Source: Nannochloropsis oceanica
Taxonomy: Eukaryota > Sar > Eustigmatophyceae > Eustigmatales > Monodopsidaceae
Assembly: GCA_004519485.1 (NCBI GenBank)
Contig: CP038108.1
Coordinates: forward strand, 434,001 to 498,000
DNA: 64,000 bases
Direction: 5' to 3'
In this document: in pieces, positions 41,101 to 53,068 of the stretch
Numbering within the stretch: the stretch's first letter is position 1
Layout: each line of letters begins with the position of its first letter
The notes under the pieces: model-generated
Databases searched by the model: none
Seen by the model: the letters and a program-made list of their open reading frames with translations, nothing else
What the model was told of the DNA's origin: nothing
Position numbers and translations under genes: made by a program

Positions 41101-44100
41101 CTTGAAAGTCCGGTCACAAACTTCCACCTGAAAGGCTCCACTTTTAAACGTGCCTGCCACGGGCCCCTGGAGGTACAGTCCGGAGTAAAGGTCGCGATCA
41201 TTAATGTCAACCAATCCATGCATTCGTGACTTGATGAAAGGGTGCTTTGGCAAGTCCACCATGGAGTAGTTCAAGGAATTATACAACCCATGGAGCTCTA
41301 ACTTAACGTTCTTCTCAAACAGAGTGGCCAACAACCCCATCATCACATGCAAACAATTCCCGTTTCTCGTTAATGTCGACATTACTACAGCCTCTCTCCC
41401 TGCCGCTTTAATGGACTCCAACAACGGCCCCGCCAGAGTCTTGTGCGGTCCAATCTCCAGCACCACATCCGGCGCCGTCTCCTCATCCGCAAAAATGCAC
41501 TGGACGGCATGCTCCAACACCACGGCCGATCGTACGTTCTTGCACCAGTATTGAGCATCTGTCTGATTCGCTTCTTCCCCCGTAACTGTCGAGACAAACA
41601 CCGGCGACGTCTCCATCCGCATGGAAATCCGATCCGGGCTATCAAGGAAGGCCAACCGCCGCTGCATCTCAGGCAAGATAGGCTCAATATGTGATGAGTG
41701 AAAAGCAATATTACCCTGTACAAACGCAGAAAAAGTACCTGCGGGTAACTTTGTTTTGACCTGGTCCAGTACCGCTTGTAGCCCCGCCAGCACCGTCCCG
41801 GTCGGGCTGTTGACACAAGCAATCTCCACGCCCCCCTCCTGGCCAAACCCCTCCGAGGCCAGGAAATCCATCACCTCGTTCTGTCCCATTCCTACAGCCA
41901 AAAGTCTCCCACAGCCTGCCAGTTTTTGTTGCTCCTGAGAGCGGTGATATACAACTTGAACCGCCTCCTCCAAACTCAATAAACCCGCAGCATATGCCGA
42001 CCCCACTTCCCCAGCCGAGTGGCCCACCACCACAGACGGCAACACCCCACAGCTCTCCAGTAACTTAAGTATTCCCACTTGCACCAAGAAGGTGACCGGT
42101 TGCGCATACTGCGTTTCTCGTAATGCTTCCATTGACAGCGTCCGGGCCTTCTCCAAAATAGACCATCCAGCCAAGGCCTCAAAAAGGATATCTACCCGCA
42201 AGACCGTCTCTCGATACACCGGTACTTGCATCAACATCTCCCCACATCCCACCCACTGAGCCCCCTGTCCCGTAAATGCAAAGAAAAAACGCTTTCCCTT
42301 CTCTTCTTCCGGCCCCGGAATATCAGGTCCAGCTACCACCGCCTCCAACTGCTGCACTAACCCCGGCAAGCCCTCGGTCCCCACTACCAACGCCTTACGA
42401 TACTGAAACACGGTCCGATTCACAGCAATGGTTCCACACACATCCCGCACATCCATGTCCAGCTTCTTCTTTAGCTGTGCCGCCAATGCTCCCGCGTACA
42501 ACTTGAGGTGCGCGCTGCTCACCGCCGACAGAGGCAAGAGCACTGGTCCTGCAAATGCCGGGCGAGCCAACACCCGCTGGACCAAAGCGGCCGGCGGACG
42601 ATATTCTTCCACAATAACATGAGAATAAGATCCACCAATACCAAAGGAATTAACACCCATTAACACTGGTGGGGTGCTCTCCACAGGACCAAAAGGTTCC
42701 GTCTCCTGAATCACGCGCATGTTATGCCCTTGCCAATCGAAGTCAGTTCGTGGGGTCGTGACGCCCGCCGTCGGCAAGTACACACGACGCCGCATCATCT
42801 CAATCACCTTGGCCAAAGAAAAAAGTCCCGCTGACACTTCTGCATGCCCGATGTTGCTCTTGACCGAAGCCACGCGCAGTAGTCCCTGAACATCATCCTT
42901 GTCCTTGACGCCCCGAGCCTTCCCTAGCACGTCGCCGATCGCTTGCAGCTCCAAAACATCTCCCACGTAGGTACCCGTAGCATGACACTCCATATAACTA
43001 ACCAAACCCGGCGACAGACATTCTGCTTCATAGGCACGGGTCATCAGCTGCTTCATTCCCCATACACACGGACTCTCATACATCCTCCCCGCTCCCTCCG
43101 CCATGCCTTCCACCGCCCCCGCACTTCCGGCAACAGCATTCCTTATAGTGCACATAATCCGATCCCCGTCCTGAATTGAATCCTTGAACCGCCGCAGCAC
43201 AATGCATCCATAACCCTCCGCGCGCACGTACCCTTTAGGGCCAGCATCCTCAAACGGGTGGCTTGTGCCAGTGCTGCTCAGCACCCCGCACGCTTGCAAC
43301 GACAAATGGAAATCCTTGTCTTGCGGAATGTTGACACACGCCACAATGGCAAAGTCACAATCCCCTTTGCGTAAAGCCGCCACAGCCATGGATAAGGCGA
43401 CCAAAGAAGAGGAGCAGGCGGTTTCCAAAGTGACCGACGGCCCGTGCGTCCCCAAGAAGAAAGCCACGTGATCCGACAGGGACGACATGAGGCATCCCCG
43501 CAGCGTCGTCTCGTCGGGGGCATCCACAGAATGCACAGAATGAACGTATCCCGCAGCGAATATTCCAGTTCGGGTGCGATACATCCGCTCGCCCGACAGG
43601 CCCGCGTCCTCCAGGGCATGCCATACGCTCTGCAAGATTCCTACTTGCCTGATATCCATATTCCGGGCCAGTTTTTCCGTCACCTTGAAGAAATGACAGT
43701 CGTAGCTCTCTACTTCCTCATCAGAAAACATGTTGCAGAAGCGAGATTTGAGCCGCCACGGGTTGCTGCTGCTGCTGCTCCCCTCATCGTCGACCATGGT
43801 CCCTAAGTACCGCCCTCCGGCCACCACGTCCTGCCGCAGCTGCCGCTTGGCCTGGATAATATCAAAGAGCTGCTCGCCCGTAGTGATGTTTCCTGGTAAG
43901 TGAATTGTATACCCGTTTACAGCGATACGCTGCTGCTGCACGCCGATGCCACTTGGCTGGACATGGCTTGAAGAAGGGGCATGACCATGCCCCGGGGCTG
44001 TCATGGGGGCGGAAGGGGGGTTGGGAGTCGTGGCAGCGGCAGAGTGGAACGTTTCCTGTATCTTTGAGCTATCTATGGTAGAGGATACAACATATGGTGG

Positions 44101-44139
44101 CTGTTTTGGGTCGATCGATGACCTCGCGAGGTTCGCCAT
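35169..44139 (-). CDS. Type I fully reducing polyketide synthase, KS-AT-DH-(MT-like)-ER-KR-ACP-TE
   Basis: Two exons, 35669-44139 and 35169-35520; the intron 35521-35668 (GTACGT...GCACAG) splits the thioesterase and joins GSEDR to MTPYFSCWGW. The start is the ATG at 44139 (MANLARSSIDP), giving 2940 residues; the frame is open a little further up but without an ATG. Domains: KS with Cys242 (ETACSSS), His386 (HATGT, usually HGTGT) and His432 (NIGH); AT with GHSAG Ser708 and AFHSSH, pointing to malonyl; DH with HKMGGQEILP and DALYQ; a methyltransferase-like fold with a degraded SAM loop (RILEIVGNAAL); ER with AAAGGVGHAA; KR with TGGAGGFG and AYASANAF; ACP with VGMDSFS; TE with GHSYG, GSED and VGHSHLF. 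All three reductive steps look active, so an iterative enzyme making a saturated chain is likely. The TE resembles stand-alone type II enzymes. A Gln-rich tail ends the protein. Confidence 0.95.
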
Positions 44140-45056
44140 GATTTTTTGACGAGGTCGCTGCTCCTCTCGTCCGCAAGGGAGGCCCACCCAGCCCGCGAGA
44201 TGAGAGGAGAGGGAGGAGCGCAGAACAGAGGCCTTGCCAAAGGAGTAAAACAACCTGTCTTGATATTGACATAAATTGTTGTGGGGATGGTGAGACGTGT
44301 GCCCGTGGAAGAATCACGGTGGCGCGTGGCATCTTTAGTGTTTTCTTCAATGGCCCATTTTTGAATCTCTCTTTGGACTTAGACAAAAGGAAAGGATAGA
44401 GCGTAGACAAACCGGAGATGACAAACAAAGTAGAGACAAAAAGATATGTCCAGATCGATTTATCTTGCTAATCTGTAAAGGGTGAGTGTCCTGAGAGGAG
44501 GACTCACGATGCAGCATGTCAACGTCTCTTTGCCTCTCGGAGCCGTTGAATTTGGAAGTTCGATGATGACGCATCTCCGGGAGATGATCTCCCCGGCTTT
44601 CTTGCGAAATACCTGCTGCATTCCTGAGGCGCAATGCAGTATGGACAGGTGCTGTGCATGATTCCCATAATTTGTGACTTGCTGCGAACACTTCTTGCGT
44701 TCTCGTCCAGCCTGCTAAGTCCCCTGTTCTTTTGCGCCCATCAATCGTGAATAATGGTGGGAAATTGGCCCGTTTCGGGGCAGCTTGCGGTGGCTGTGCC
44801 GCAGATGTTCGAATACAGGCAAATACCTGGCATTGCCTCTTCTAAAGGTGCTCGTACGCCCTATCATTTCTTGACGAATCATTGCCCAGTTTCCTCAATT
44901 CACCGTTGCGCACAGAATGCTCTACTCAGAACGGATTGGTTAGGTCCCTCATTCCACCATGCCCTTGCTTACCGTTACCACCATTAAATAGAGACACGGC
45001 CCACGCAAGTGCATATCACAGCATTCTCCCTCACTTTTGTCCTATCCCACGGTACT
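44140..45056. promoter_or_regulatory. Divergent region between the PKS and the ABCA transporter
   Basis: About 0.9 kb between start codons. It probably contains both leaders and promoters. No motif named, and the small frames here are not supportable. Confidence 0.5.
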
Positions 45057-48000
45057 ATGGCCGGCGGATGGTCTATTTTCTGGCGACAGTTTTCGGTACG
45101 TACTTACTTACTGCCGGTGGTGCAACGGACAGGAGAGGGGAAGGAGAAGGCATAGATCTGGATGGAGAAATGCCTTGCATATGTATGTGCAACGTGCAAA
45201 GGCCTAAGGCAGTCTCATGGGGAAAATCTACGTAGCTTTCAATTTGCTCACGCTTGTTAGACCTGGTTGGTTGCCTGAAGGGAGCTAGATCGGAATGGTA
45301 CTGCTGCGGACCTGGTATGCTGCGGGTTTAATGACCTGAAAAGTATTGCGTGACTTGGCTACTTATCATACCAATCTCTTGTCTCGCCACCAAAATCTCA
45401 CTCATAACTGCCTTTCCCCCTGTTTCCTTTCCTCTCTCCTCCCATCTCTTCCTCCCTCCCCCAGGTCCTAACATGGAAGAACAATATCCTGCGTCGCAAG
45501 AGCTGGAAATCCTCCATGATAGAGATTCTGGTGCCAGTTGCCCTCATATTCGGAATGCTTGCCATCTACAATACCATCAAGCCCCGAGTCATGACGGCGA
45601 CTGTGCCCGGTAGCACTCGTTCCATGCGCTTCGATCATTTCTATGACAGTTACGGACAGCCACAGTGTGTAAGGCACGATGCCAACATTTTTTGGCGCTG
45701 CCCTGCACGAAATTGTCAAGAAGATGCCTGCGACAAGCTGGCGTTCGCCTTTGCCCCCGCTTCGGCCACCGACGTGGCTGCTGCGGCGGCGGCGACGGCC
45801 TTGCAACAGCAGGTCCTGTTTTTGACGGACTCCAACGTGGACACTCTACTCTTCCCTTCCGAGGCGGATTTGGATGCCTATATTGCCCAGCCCAAGTACG
45901 CTATCAGCAAAAACTTAAGCAATATTGGCGTGGCTATTGTGTTTGATTCCGGCGCGCCTAATTGGCAGTACCACCTGCGCGTGAATCGGACGTTGAACGA
46001 GGGCTATAACTACAACCTGCCGCCCACTACCCTCGCCACGGACAGCTTGCTCAAGAACCCTTATGATGCACCTAAGGCTTGCTCTCGCTGCTCAAACCAG
46101 TACTTGTATTCATGGTACCAAAGTGGGGCATTGGCGGTGCAAAATTTGGTGGACTCGTTTATTATCTCCGAGGCGGCAGGCAGGCCCATCACACTGACGG
46201 CCTCGGTAGTGGACTTCCCTTCCCCGGGTTATACAGAGGCGGGATTTTGGGGACAAGTACAGTCATTTTTCCCTATTTTCTTGATCATTGCCATCCTGTA
46301 TTCGGTCTCGAACGTATTACGGAGTTTGGTGATTGAGAAGGAAGCGCGGATTCGGGAGGGGATGCGAATGATGGCTTTGACGGACTCAGCACTATATGCA
46401 AGTTGGGCTTTCCATTTTGCCACAACGTTCACGGTTATTGCAGCATTAATGGTGCTGGTGGGAGGCAAGCTCTTTATGTACTCGGACAAGGGACTGGTGT
46501 TTGCGTTCTTCCTCCTCTTCTTTTTCGCCACAATGGCCTTTGCCTTTTGGATGTCTACTTTTTTTAGCAAGAGCAAGACGGCAGCCATCTTGGGGGTAAT
46601 GCCTTACTTTGCCGGCTACTTTCTCACCATGGCCTTGAAACCAAATTCGGGACGAAGCGCTAAGCTCTTGGTGTCGTTGCATCCGGCTGGGGCATTTGCG
46701 TTGGGTATCACGGCCTTCACTGAATATGAGGACGCACAGCAGGGGGTGACGCGTTTTACCTATGCCACGTCCGCCGTTGGCAATTACGCTTTCTCAGATG
46801 CACTTGGCATGTTGATATTTGACATCTTTTTTTATGCCTTTCTCTTCTGGTACTTCGATAAGGTCTTCCCCAATGAGTATGGCACGCGTCTTCCGCCCTA
46901 CTTTGTCTTCATGCCCTCCTACTGGAAGTCTTGCTGCTGCAGATTGGGAGGCGGCGGGAGCGGGGTGGCTCCTGCGTACACGGACGTACAGGATGTGGAG
47001 GCTATTTTAGCCCATGGGCTGACGCCAGACGTGGAGCGGGTGCCTGATGTGTTGGCACAGCAAATCAAGGAAGGGAAATGCATTTTTATCCAGGACATGT
47101 GCAAGACCTACGCAACCAACACGGGACCCAAAAATGCGGTGGACCGCTTGAACTTGACCATGTACTCAGGGCAGGTCACGGCATTGCTTGGGCACAATGG
47201 CGCGGGAAAGTCGACTACAATTGGCATTTTGACAGGGCTGACGGCTCCGAGTGCTGGGGTGGCGACCATCAATGGCTTGGATGTGTCCCGAGACATGCAG
47301 GAGATTCGGCATAATTTGGGGGTGTGTCCACAGCACGATATCTTGTTTGCAGACCTGACGGTGAAAGAACACTTGACGCTGTTTGCAACCTTCAAGGGGA
47401 TGCCTCGTGCCCAGATCTCTGCGGCAGTGGAGACCATGATTGCTGAGGTCGGGTTGACAGAGAAGCGCAACGTAGCTAGCAAGAGTTTGTCGGGCGGCAT
47501 GAAGCGAAAGCTGAGCCTGGGCATTGCTTTCATTGGAGGAAGCAAGGTTGTGTTTTTGGATGAGCCCACAAGCGGCATCGACGCTTATTCGCGCCGGTTT
47601 GTGTGGAATGTGATTCGCAAGCATAAGGAAGGCCGCACAATCATCCTCACAACCCACTTCTTGGACGAGGCCGACATGTTGGGCGACCGTATTGCGATCA
47701 TGGCCAATGGAAAGCTTCGAGCTTGTGGCTCTTCATTATTCCTCAAGAACCACTTTGGTGTGGGCTACAACCTTACCATTGAAAAGACACCGCTGGCAGA
47801 GGCGAGCCGGATCCAGCAGTACGTCCGGAACAAAGTCGCTGAGGCCAACATTTTGAGTTGCGTGGGAGCCGAGGTGTCGTTCCAATTGCCTCGAACGGCT
47901 ACTAATGCATTCAAGGCCTTATTTGAAGGCTTGGACAAACACAAGGAGGAGTTGGGGATCGAAACCTATGGTGTATCAGTGACTACATTGGAGGAGGTAT

Positions 48001-51000
48001 TTCTCCGCGTGACGCGCGGGGACGAGACGGATGTGGCGGGCCGTGCGGCCGTTTCAGAGCGTCGCCACAGCTTGGAGGAACGCAGACAGAGCATGGAGGA
48101 ATCCCGTCAACGTCGCCTCAGCAGCACGGGTGTGGCTTTTCCAGGAGAAACTGCCTTGGATAAGAGCCTACCGCCAATCAAGGACTTGGGTGTCGGAGAT
48201 GCCAAGACTCCTCCGGCGGGCGGCGACAGCGGCACGTATGTCAAGCAGCACAATTGCGTCGCTAGTACCCGGGATAAAGATGGTCTGGCCATCGACTATC
48301 ACAACCATTGGCGATTCTTCCGAAGGCATATGTACGCTTTGCTAGTAAAGCGTTACTTATACTTTAAGCGCGATAAGAAGGCATGGGTATATCAATTTAT
48401 ATTGCCCGCCATCTTTGTCCTTGTTGGGTGTTTGCTTATGAAGGCCGGGGTCAACAGCATCTTTGCTGAGGACATGCCTCCCCTGACGCTGGGCCTGGCG
48501 GCCTATAACCCTGGAATTCGGGCCAACTCCAACCCGCTGCCTTTCAACGCCGATGGTAGCCCCTTCGGGTACACGGTCTGGGAGGACAACCAGTTTGTAC
48601 TAAATCCGAGCGTGGTCGGCCAGGCGGCCATTATGGCGGCTATTCCTGCTGGACCGACCCTACCTACCTATAGTTTTGCGCCCGGCTTCGTCCAGAATGT
48701 CCAGAACATGAGCGCGAGCCTACTTGCCTCCCGAGTTGACTGGAAGGCATCTCGCTATGGTGCTCTTACCTTTGCCGTGGTCAATGACACGCAAGAATTT
48801 AACTACAATGTGCATGCCAATTACACGGGGGCCCACGCCTCGGCAATTTTTACGAATCTGGTCAACGGCGCCATTTTACAGCAGTTTGCGCCAGGTGCCA
48901 GCATTCGTACTACGGTAAAGCCGTTGGGAGTGACGCGAAACGAGGTCGCCACTGCGTCGTCATTTGACGGCTTCACGATTGTCATTATGATTATGCTGTC
49001 CTTTGCGTTCATCCCGGCCGCATTTGCGCTGTTTGTGGTCCGCGAGCGCGAGACCAAGGCGAAGCATTTGCAATTGGTGTCAGGGGTCAGCTTCTTCTCC
49101 TACTGGCTCTCGACTTGGTTATTTGATTTTGCCTGCTACCAGATTCCCTTGTGGATGACGATTGCCATTCTTAAGATATTTGGTGCCACAGCTTTGATGG
49201 ACGGTGACGCTTTTGGTGCGACAGTGGTGCTCATGCAGATGTTCGGCGCTTCGGTCACGGGCTTTACCTATCTCACGTCCTTCATGTACGCCAAGCATTC
49301 AACGGCACAAGTTGCGACCATTTTGACAAATTTTATCTTTGGGCTCATTCTTGTGATTGTGACGGTGATTATGACGTTCATTTCGACTACGCGCGATGTG
49401 GCTTGGAAATTGGTGTACGTGTTTCGACTCGTCCCAGCTTACGCAGTGGGCAACGGCCTGCTCAATGTGGTGTTTGCGGACCTTTTTTCCATGCTTGATG
49501 ACAACCAATACACGCCTTACTCCAAGAAAATTGCGGGCTGGTCCATAATTTACATGAGTGTGGAAACGTTGGGCTTCATGGTGCTGACACTGCTCTTGGA
49601 GTACCTAATTCGGCGCCCGACCATGGCAAAGCTGCTCGGGGGGGCACCCTTGTCAGCCACCACAGAGGCCATCAAGGATAAAGACCCCGACGTGCTAAAG
49701 GAAGAAGCACGGGTACATCTCGAGGCTACGGCTGCCACAAACGCGATGAATAAGGAGGAGGACGTGGTGATCATCAAGGATATGACCAAGGTGTACCCAG
49801 ATGGCAAGTTTGCGGTGCGTGGCATTTCCCTTGGCATCCCTAACGGCGAGTGCTTCGGCTTGCTGGGCGTGAACGGAGCAGGCAAGACCACGACGCTTAG
49901 TATTTTGACGGCGGAATTTCCACCGTCCTCGGGTCAGGTCCGGCTAGGCGGTTATGACATTGCGGAGAATCCCGAGGTGGTCCGGCGGTTAGTCGGCTAT
50001 TGTCCTCAATTTGATGCCCTCTTCGACCTTCTGACGGGCAGAGAACACCTGGAATTGTACGCGCGCGTGAAGGGTTTGGATGAAGCGCAGGTAAAAGCGG
50101 TGGTAACGCAAAAGATACAGGAAATGGATTTGGCCGAGTTTGGCGAGCGCAACGCCGCGTCCTATAGCGGGGGCAACAAGCGCAAGCTCAGCGTTGCCAT
50201 GGCCATGATTGGATCTCCCCAGATTGTGATTTTGGACGAACCGAGTTCAGGTAAGAGGGAAAGTAGGAGAATGAGAGAAGACGTGCCCGCGCCGAGACGA
50301 AAGAGATAGAGTGCGGAGAATTTCCCGCATTCGACTTCAATCCTTTACAGATTTCTATACCTTTTCATTCTCCTTCCCACCCTCCCTGTCGTGCAGGTAT
50401 GGATGCTGTCGCGCGTCGCTTCATGTGGCAGGTCATCAGCGACATTACAACCAAGCGAGGCGAATGCTGCGTTATCCTAGTATCACACAGCATGGAGGAA
50501 TGTGAAGCCTTATGCACACGCATCGGCATCATGGTCGGGGGCCGCTTCAGATGCCTGGGACCGGCGCAACACCTCAAGTCGCGATTCGGCATGGGCTATC
50601 AGGTGGAGATCTCCGTGGCGCTGCCCCTTTTTGGCGGCAACAGCAAGGTGGATCTTCAGGACGAGGCTACAGGGGCAAGAGAAGAACTTTCTGAGATGGA
50701 CAACGCCATAACAGTCCGCCTCGAGGCAGCAGCAGGGAACTTGCAAACGGATCGTCTCACCATGCCGCAGCTGGCGACAGCTCTAGCGGCCATCGATAGA
50801 TCTGCGTGGCTGGATCGACTGACAAGCACGGGCACGGGGGTGGATGTGTTACAGACGGTCTCAACATCGGGGAGCATTGGCCTGCGGGAATTTGCCGCGT
50901 GGTGTCGTTTGGAGGAGCGTGTGGAGAGCATTTTGAGCTTTGTGGGCCAGCATTACCCTGACGCGGTTTTGCGCGAACGCCAGGCAACCAAGGCTAGATT

Positions 51001-51325
51001 TGAAATCCCCAGCAAGGATACGACGACGGGTGCGCCACGCCAGCTTTCGGAAATGTTCGGCTTGATTGAGGAGCACAAAGTCCCCCTGTTCATCGAGAAT
51101 TATTCTGTTTCGCAGACTTCGCTCGAGCAGATCTTCAATTTCTTTGCCGGGCAGCAGGAAGAAGAAAAAGGCGCAGCGGCTGGAATTGTCTCCGGAGGTC
51201 CCCTGTTGGCACTCGGACCTGCAATGGTGCTGGGTACGACACAGCAGGGGGACGGCGGGGCGATGGACAGCACCAATAACAGTGGCGGGGGCTCCAAGGT
51301 CATTCCCTCGGCCACGGTTGTCTAG
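45057..51325 (+). CDS. ABCA-subfamily full ABC transporter
   Basis: Three exons: 45057-45095 (MAGGWSIFWRQFS), 45465-50250 and 50397-51325 (introns 45096-45464 with GTACGT...CCAG and 50251-50396 with GTAAGA...GCAG), giving 1917 residues. The first splice rebuilds the ABCA entry motif RQFSVLTWKNNILRRKSW before the first membrane span (MIEILVPVALIFGML). A large extracellular loop follows, then a membrane bundle, then NBD1 with GHNGAGKST, LSGGMKRK and VVFLDEPTSGID. A linker with repeated RR(H/Q)S(L/M)EE leads to TM7, loop 2, the second bundle, and NBD2 with GVNGAGKTT, YSGGNKRK and IVILDEPSSGMD, the D-loop spanning intron 2. The C-terminus has the ABCA-type (F/Y)SxxQTSLEQIF element. The subfamily moves lipids across or out of membranes. 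The gene is head to head with the PKS. Confidence 0.95.
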
Positions 51326-53068
51326 GATAAAATTAAGCCGGCATTTGCGTATGTGTAATTTTGATGTTCGGATATTTTGAAAGCTTTCATGTGTATAGAT
51401 GGTGAAAAGACACTGTGTATGGGAGGTAAAAGACGAACAGATGGAGAAATACGAAAGGTAGTGCGCGCTCTCATCGACGCGGAGAGATCTCGGATCCCCG
51501 AGGAGCGAGGGGAAAATGAACGGTGTTACATAGAGAAACAAACAAGTGTGGATGATGCAGAGAACATGATAACAGATCAAAAGCAGGAGCAATCGAAATT
51601 TATGATCTGGACTGGATGTAGTAATCAAATGGAATCAAGAAACATAATAGAAACAACGTGTTTCATATGTATGAGCGGTAGAGCAGGGGGGTGACCCTGA
51701 GACAGAAACTTTGTACATTCCATGTGGACAATATATGCGTCAATGAGAATAAGAATACAACACATAACACCCAGAAACGACATGAAGATTCTTCCAAAGC
51801 ATTTGTTTTTGCTGTTGTGGGGGTCTCAGGTGGCTGGCTCTATGCCCAATTCCACAGCCGGCCCATGCTCCCTTATTTCGCTGTACCCTCTGTTCGACAA
51901 GAGTGTAGAAGCAAAGAGACACCACAAGCAAACTCAAGCATCGAATCCTCCATTTAATGACGTGGCGAGCTTATCCGCTGGTCTTGGTACCTGACTGTCC
52001 GCGTTTTTAACAATTACATTGTATTGGAAGCACTTATGCTTCTTTTAATTGGGCGAGAGAGCGAGAGTGAGTAAGCTGTTACTCGTAAGCACGTAAGCAC
52101 GTGGAGGTTCCTTATGGGTTCCGCTTCTCTATGGCTGAGGCTGAAAACAAGGCGTATGTGTGTGCCTTGCCTAGGCGAGCAGATCCCGAACCACTCACAC
52201 CAGAGGGCGGCGTGCCCGCGCCGCTGCTACGTGGAGGCGTGGCAAGAAGGGTGCTGTCCATCAACCTCCTACCCTTCGCTTCATCAACAGCCAGTCACAC
52301 ATTACATCAAGAGAGTTAGGTTGCAGGGAGTAAGACGAGTGTATCTGTTCGTTGACATGCGAATATATTGTACTAGTGACGTGTCACTGTCCTACGGGTG
52401 TGTCATTGGCTTGCTGCAATGCCCTCTTTTTTGTAGCCTTCCATCTGCCGCCTTGTTTCTCCCGCGACTGAGGGACCACGGATGAAGCGAGGCATTCATT
52501 TCACGCTTTGACAGACTTTTGTTGAGTGAAACTAATATTCTTAATTTAAGACTGGCTTCACATATTGGAAAATGGTTAATCTAAGCGTGCAATGAATGCT
52601 CACCTTCCCGTGGAGGAGGGCACGGATGAGGTAAAGCCTTGAATCATTCTCCATAGTCGACTAAAAATTAAACAAAGTTCGAATGAGGCATAGGAAATTT
52701 GATGATAAGGCTGTAACACTAGTCCACGCATGTGGGGACTACTGCTTACGCGTTCCTCTCCTTCCCCATACCCTCTCATGTCCTCTTCTCTCCTCGCATC
52801 TGCATTAAGAAAAAATATGTGAGCCTATGATGACATCATTTCTATACGAGTGAGAGGCAAAATGCCTCAAGGACACTTTACATATCTGAAACACAATGAT
52901 AGTTCTGAAGGTCACAACGAAATAGTAGGCGAACAGAGAAGGGGATGAGGACGGGGGGACGGACAACGGAGTAAGAAAGCGCCCACATCGCCACTGCTTT
53001 TTGGTTTTTTAAATTTTGTTCCTCGTTCTTGTAATTTACTTTTACACAAACACATATACTTGCTTTCG
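51326..53068. other. Long convergent intergenic region
   Basis: About 1.7 kb between the 3' ends of the ABCA and NOP9 genes, the longest gene-free stretch in the window. It has a short tandem of GTAAGCAC around 52086-52100. The longest frames (for example 52114-52485) show no domain, and their Cys/Arg-rich composition looks accidental. A non-coding RNA cannot be excluded; I see no tRNA fold. Confidence 0.45.

Noticed and set aside
45057-51325. Two separate half-transporters instead of one ABCA gene
   Set aside because: Both halves are in one uninterrupted exon, and the 50251-50396 intron restores the D-loop of the second nucleotide-binding domain in frame.
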